A DNA stretch of 33,794 bases from a virus, in the IMG/VR virus record IMGVR_UViG_3300025849_000117, positions 1-33,794 of that record, one strand, 5' to 3'. The translations under genes were made by a program, and so were the position numbers. Position 1 is the first letter of the stretch, and every line of letters begins with the position of its first letter. Shown here one piece after another: positions 33,057 to 33,794 of the stretch. The notes under the pieces are model-generated. The model ran no database searches, was not told where the DNA came from, and saw only the letters and a program-made list of their open reading frames with translations.

Positions 33057-33256
33057 TATCTATAAGCTTTTGCCTTCTGTGTGATAGGTGTTTCTGGAGT
33101 GTGGTTACAAGGGTATTTAGAAACTTCCATTCCTGAAATACCAGAGCTAGATCCTTTTCCCATTGGAAAACCTTCTTTGCTTAATGGTCCGTCCCAAATA
33201 GCGTTTTCACCTACCTGACCTGATAGATCTACTTTTAAGTTTTTAATGTTTTTCAT
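33056..33256 (-). CDS. Small protein, 66 aa (unknown function)
   Basis: The chosen start is the ATG at 33256, which gives MKNIKNLKVDLSGQVGENAI and follows the previous stop in TAATATG spacing. A longer reading would run deep into the upstream gene in another frame and is rejected. The protein contains GPLSKEGFPMGKGSSSGISG and ends PETPITQKAKAYR. It is soluble and probably partly disordered. I recognise no family. Its TAA shares an A with the ATG of the holin-like gene. Confidence 0.55.
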   Translation of the reverse strand: MKNIKNLKVDLSGQVGENAIWDGPLSKEGFPMGKGSSSGISGMEVSKYPCNHTPETPITQKAKAYR

Positions 33257-33257
33257 A

Positions 33258-33485
33258 TTAGTATTTTTTATTGCATTTTTTAAATAAAGGAGCTGCTCCC
33301 ACTGAGTTTTGTCTTTGATCAACCCCATTATAGATACCTTGAGCGGCTTGTTGTGCTTGAGCGTTAAAAACTGGTTGAGCATTACCTAGCGTATTAGATT
33401 GAGCCGGCGGTACGTTTGTCATTTGTTGAGCTGGTTGACCCGTTAAAGGATCAATAGTGCTTATTTGATTGTTTGGTGAATACAT
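33258..33485 (-). CDS. Small Gln/Pro-rich protein, 75 aa (unknown function)
   Basis: A low-complexity protein rich in Gln, Asn, Pro and Ala (STIDPLTGQPAQQMTNVPPA; NAQAQQAAQGIYNGVDQRQN), ending APLFKKCNKKY. The start MYSPNNQ follows the upstream stop in TAATATG spacing. It has no membrane helix or enzyme motif. Such Q/P-rich short proteins occur in virions and as cargo, but here that is only inference. Confidence 0.52.
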   Translation of the reverse strand: MYSPNNQISTIDPLTGQPAQQMTNVPPAQSNTLGNAQPVFNAQAQQAAQGIYNGVDQRQNSVGAAPLFKKCNKKY

Positions 33486-33486
33486 A

Positions 33487-33794
33487 TTATCTATCTTTAT
33501 CTTTGTTTACATTTTTTATAGAAGTTATAAGAACTTTATCAGTGTACGTCTTACCCTTCATTATACTGTTTCTGTGGTTACTAGTTGGTAAATCATCTTG
33601 ACCTAGTATAATTCTATACATATGCTTGATTAAATGCTTACACTTAAACGATGTTTTGTATATATGGTACTTTTGAGTTGTTCTATTTCTTTTTCTCCAA
33701 ACAACTATCCAACCTTCTTTTAACAAACGATTCCAGCGGCGGTTATCCCAACTATAGGAATAACTACCAGCTTCGAAATCTTTTTTTGTAAACA
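33487..33794 (-). CDS. Basic Trp-rich conserved phage protein, 5' end beyond the window
   Basis: The reading frame stays open to the window edge (codons to 33792), so the gene is cut. The visible 101 residues begin FTKKDFEAGSYSYSWDNRRW and continue LLKEGWIVVWRKRNR, CKHLIKHMYRIILGQDDLPT and KTYTDKVLITSIKNVNKDKD. It is Lys/Arg-rich with five Trp in the first third, a pattern that could bind nucleic acid or a protein surface. I recall related proteins in phages of this group without known function. A TTG at 33726 could be taken as start, but the upstream sequence in frame looks coding, so the true start lies outside. Confidence 0.65.
   Translation of the reverse strand, partial: FTKKDFEAGSYSYSWDNRRWNRLLKEGWIVVWRKRNRTTQKYHIYKTSFKCKHLIKHMYRIILGQDDLPTSNHRNSIMKGKTYTDKVLITSIKNVNKDKDR

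Noticed and set aside
33056-33382. 108-aa version of the 66-aa gene
   Set aside because: The extra 42 residues overlap the upstream gene by 125 bp in another frame. The ATG at 33256 follows the upstream stop with the same TAATATG spacing as other genes.

Overview
The window is a 33.8-kb piece of a tailed-phage genome, from inside the late (structural) region. All 31 genes I can support lie on the minus strand, packed head to tail with 0-120 bp gaps and many TAATG, ATGA or TTGA stop/start overlaps. I see no gene on the plus strand, no tRNA, no CRISPR array, no integrase and no replication gene. Base composition is about one-third G+C. Start codons have A/T-rich leaders without Shine-Dalgarno sequences, and one exported protein has a signal peptide ending SSAQ. 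Together with the protein families, these point to a phage of a marine or aquatic Bacteroidota (flavobacterial) host with a podovirus-type virion. The capsid, portal and 'muzzle' proteins resemble those of crAss-like phages (Crassvirales) and related uncultured marine phages. This placement is by recognition of sequence motifs, not by a database search.

Reading along transcription (right to left): 33.8-31.7 kb holds small proteins, including a 51-aa single-TM holin-like protein, a DUF6321-like protein and a mini-metallopeptidase. 31.6-29.4 kb holds a secreted 116-aa protein, a very basic disordered 411-aa protein, a GTA-type 3TM-family holin and a coiled-coil protein. 29.4-28.3 kb holds a conserved 75-aa protein, a protein that looks like two tandem GroES/Cpn10 folds, and a 91-aa protein in the position of the small terminase. 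28.3-21.0 kb is the packaging and head module: TerL, portal, scaffold-like protein and major capsid protein, closed by a strong intrinsic terminator with a TTCG loop. 20.9-17.8 kb holds a head-associated protein and two candidate ring/adaptor proteins. 17.8-11.4 kb holds a 1688-aa muzzle-like tail protein with an inserted FISUMP (C-type-lectin-like) domain, followed by a 425-aa protein that looks like the missing rest of the muzzle.

11.4-0.75 kb is an ejection cassette in the same order as T7 genes 13-14-15-16: a GNAT-like protein, an alanine-rich core protein with a C-terminal S74-type chaperone motif, a 539-aa protein, and a 2561-aa giant with an HExxH metallopeptidase motif and a HAD phosphatase domain. 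The cassette ends with a T7-lysozyme-like amidase and two tiny coupled ORFs. A minus-strand intrinsic terminator at 58-87 ends the unit.

The observations most worth following up are the tandem Cpn10-like protein, the lectin-like insertion in the split muzzle, a G+C-rich codon-atypical block inside terL, a short N-terminal motif shared by five otherwise unrelated small proteins, and the crAss-like head plus T7-like ejection cassette.
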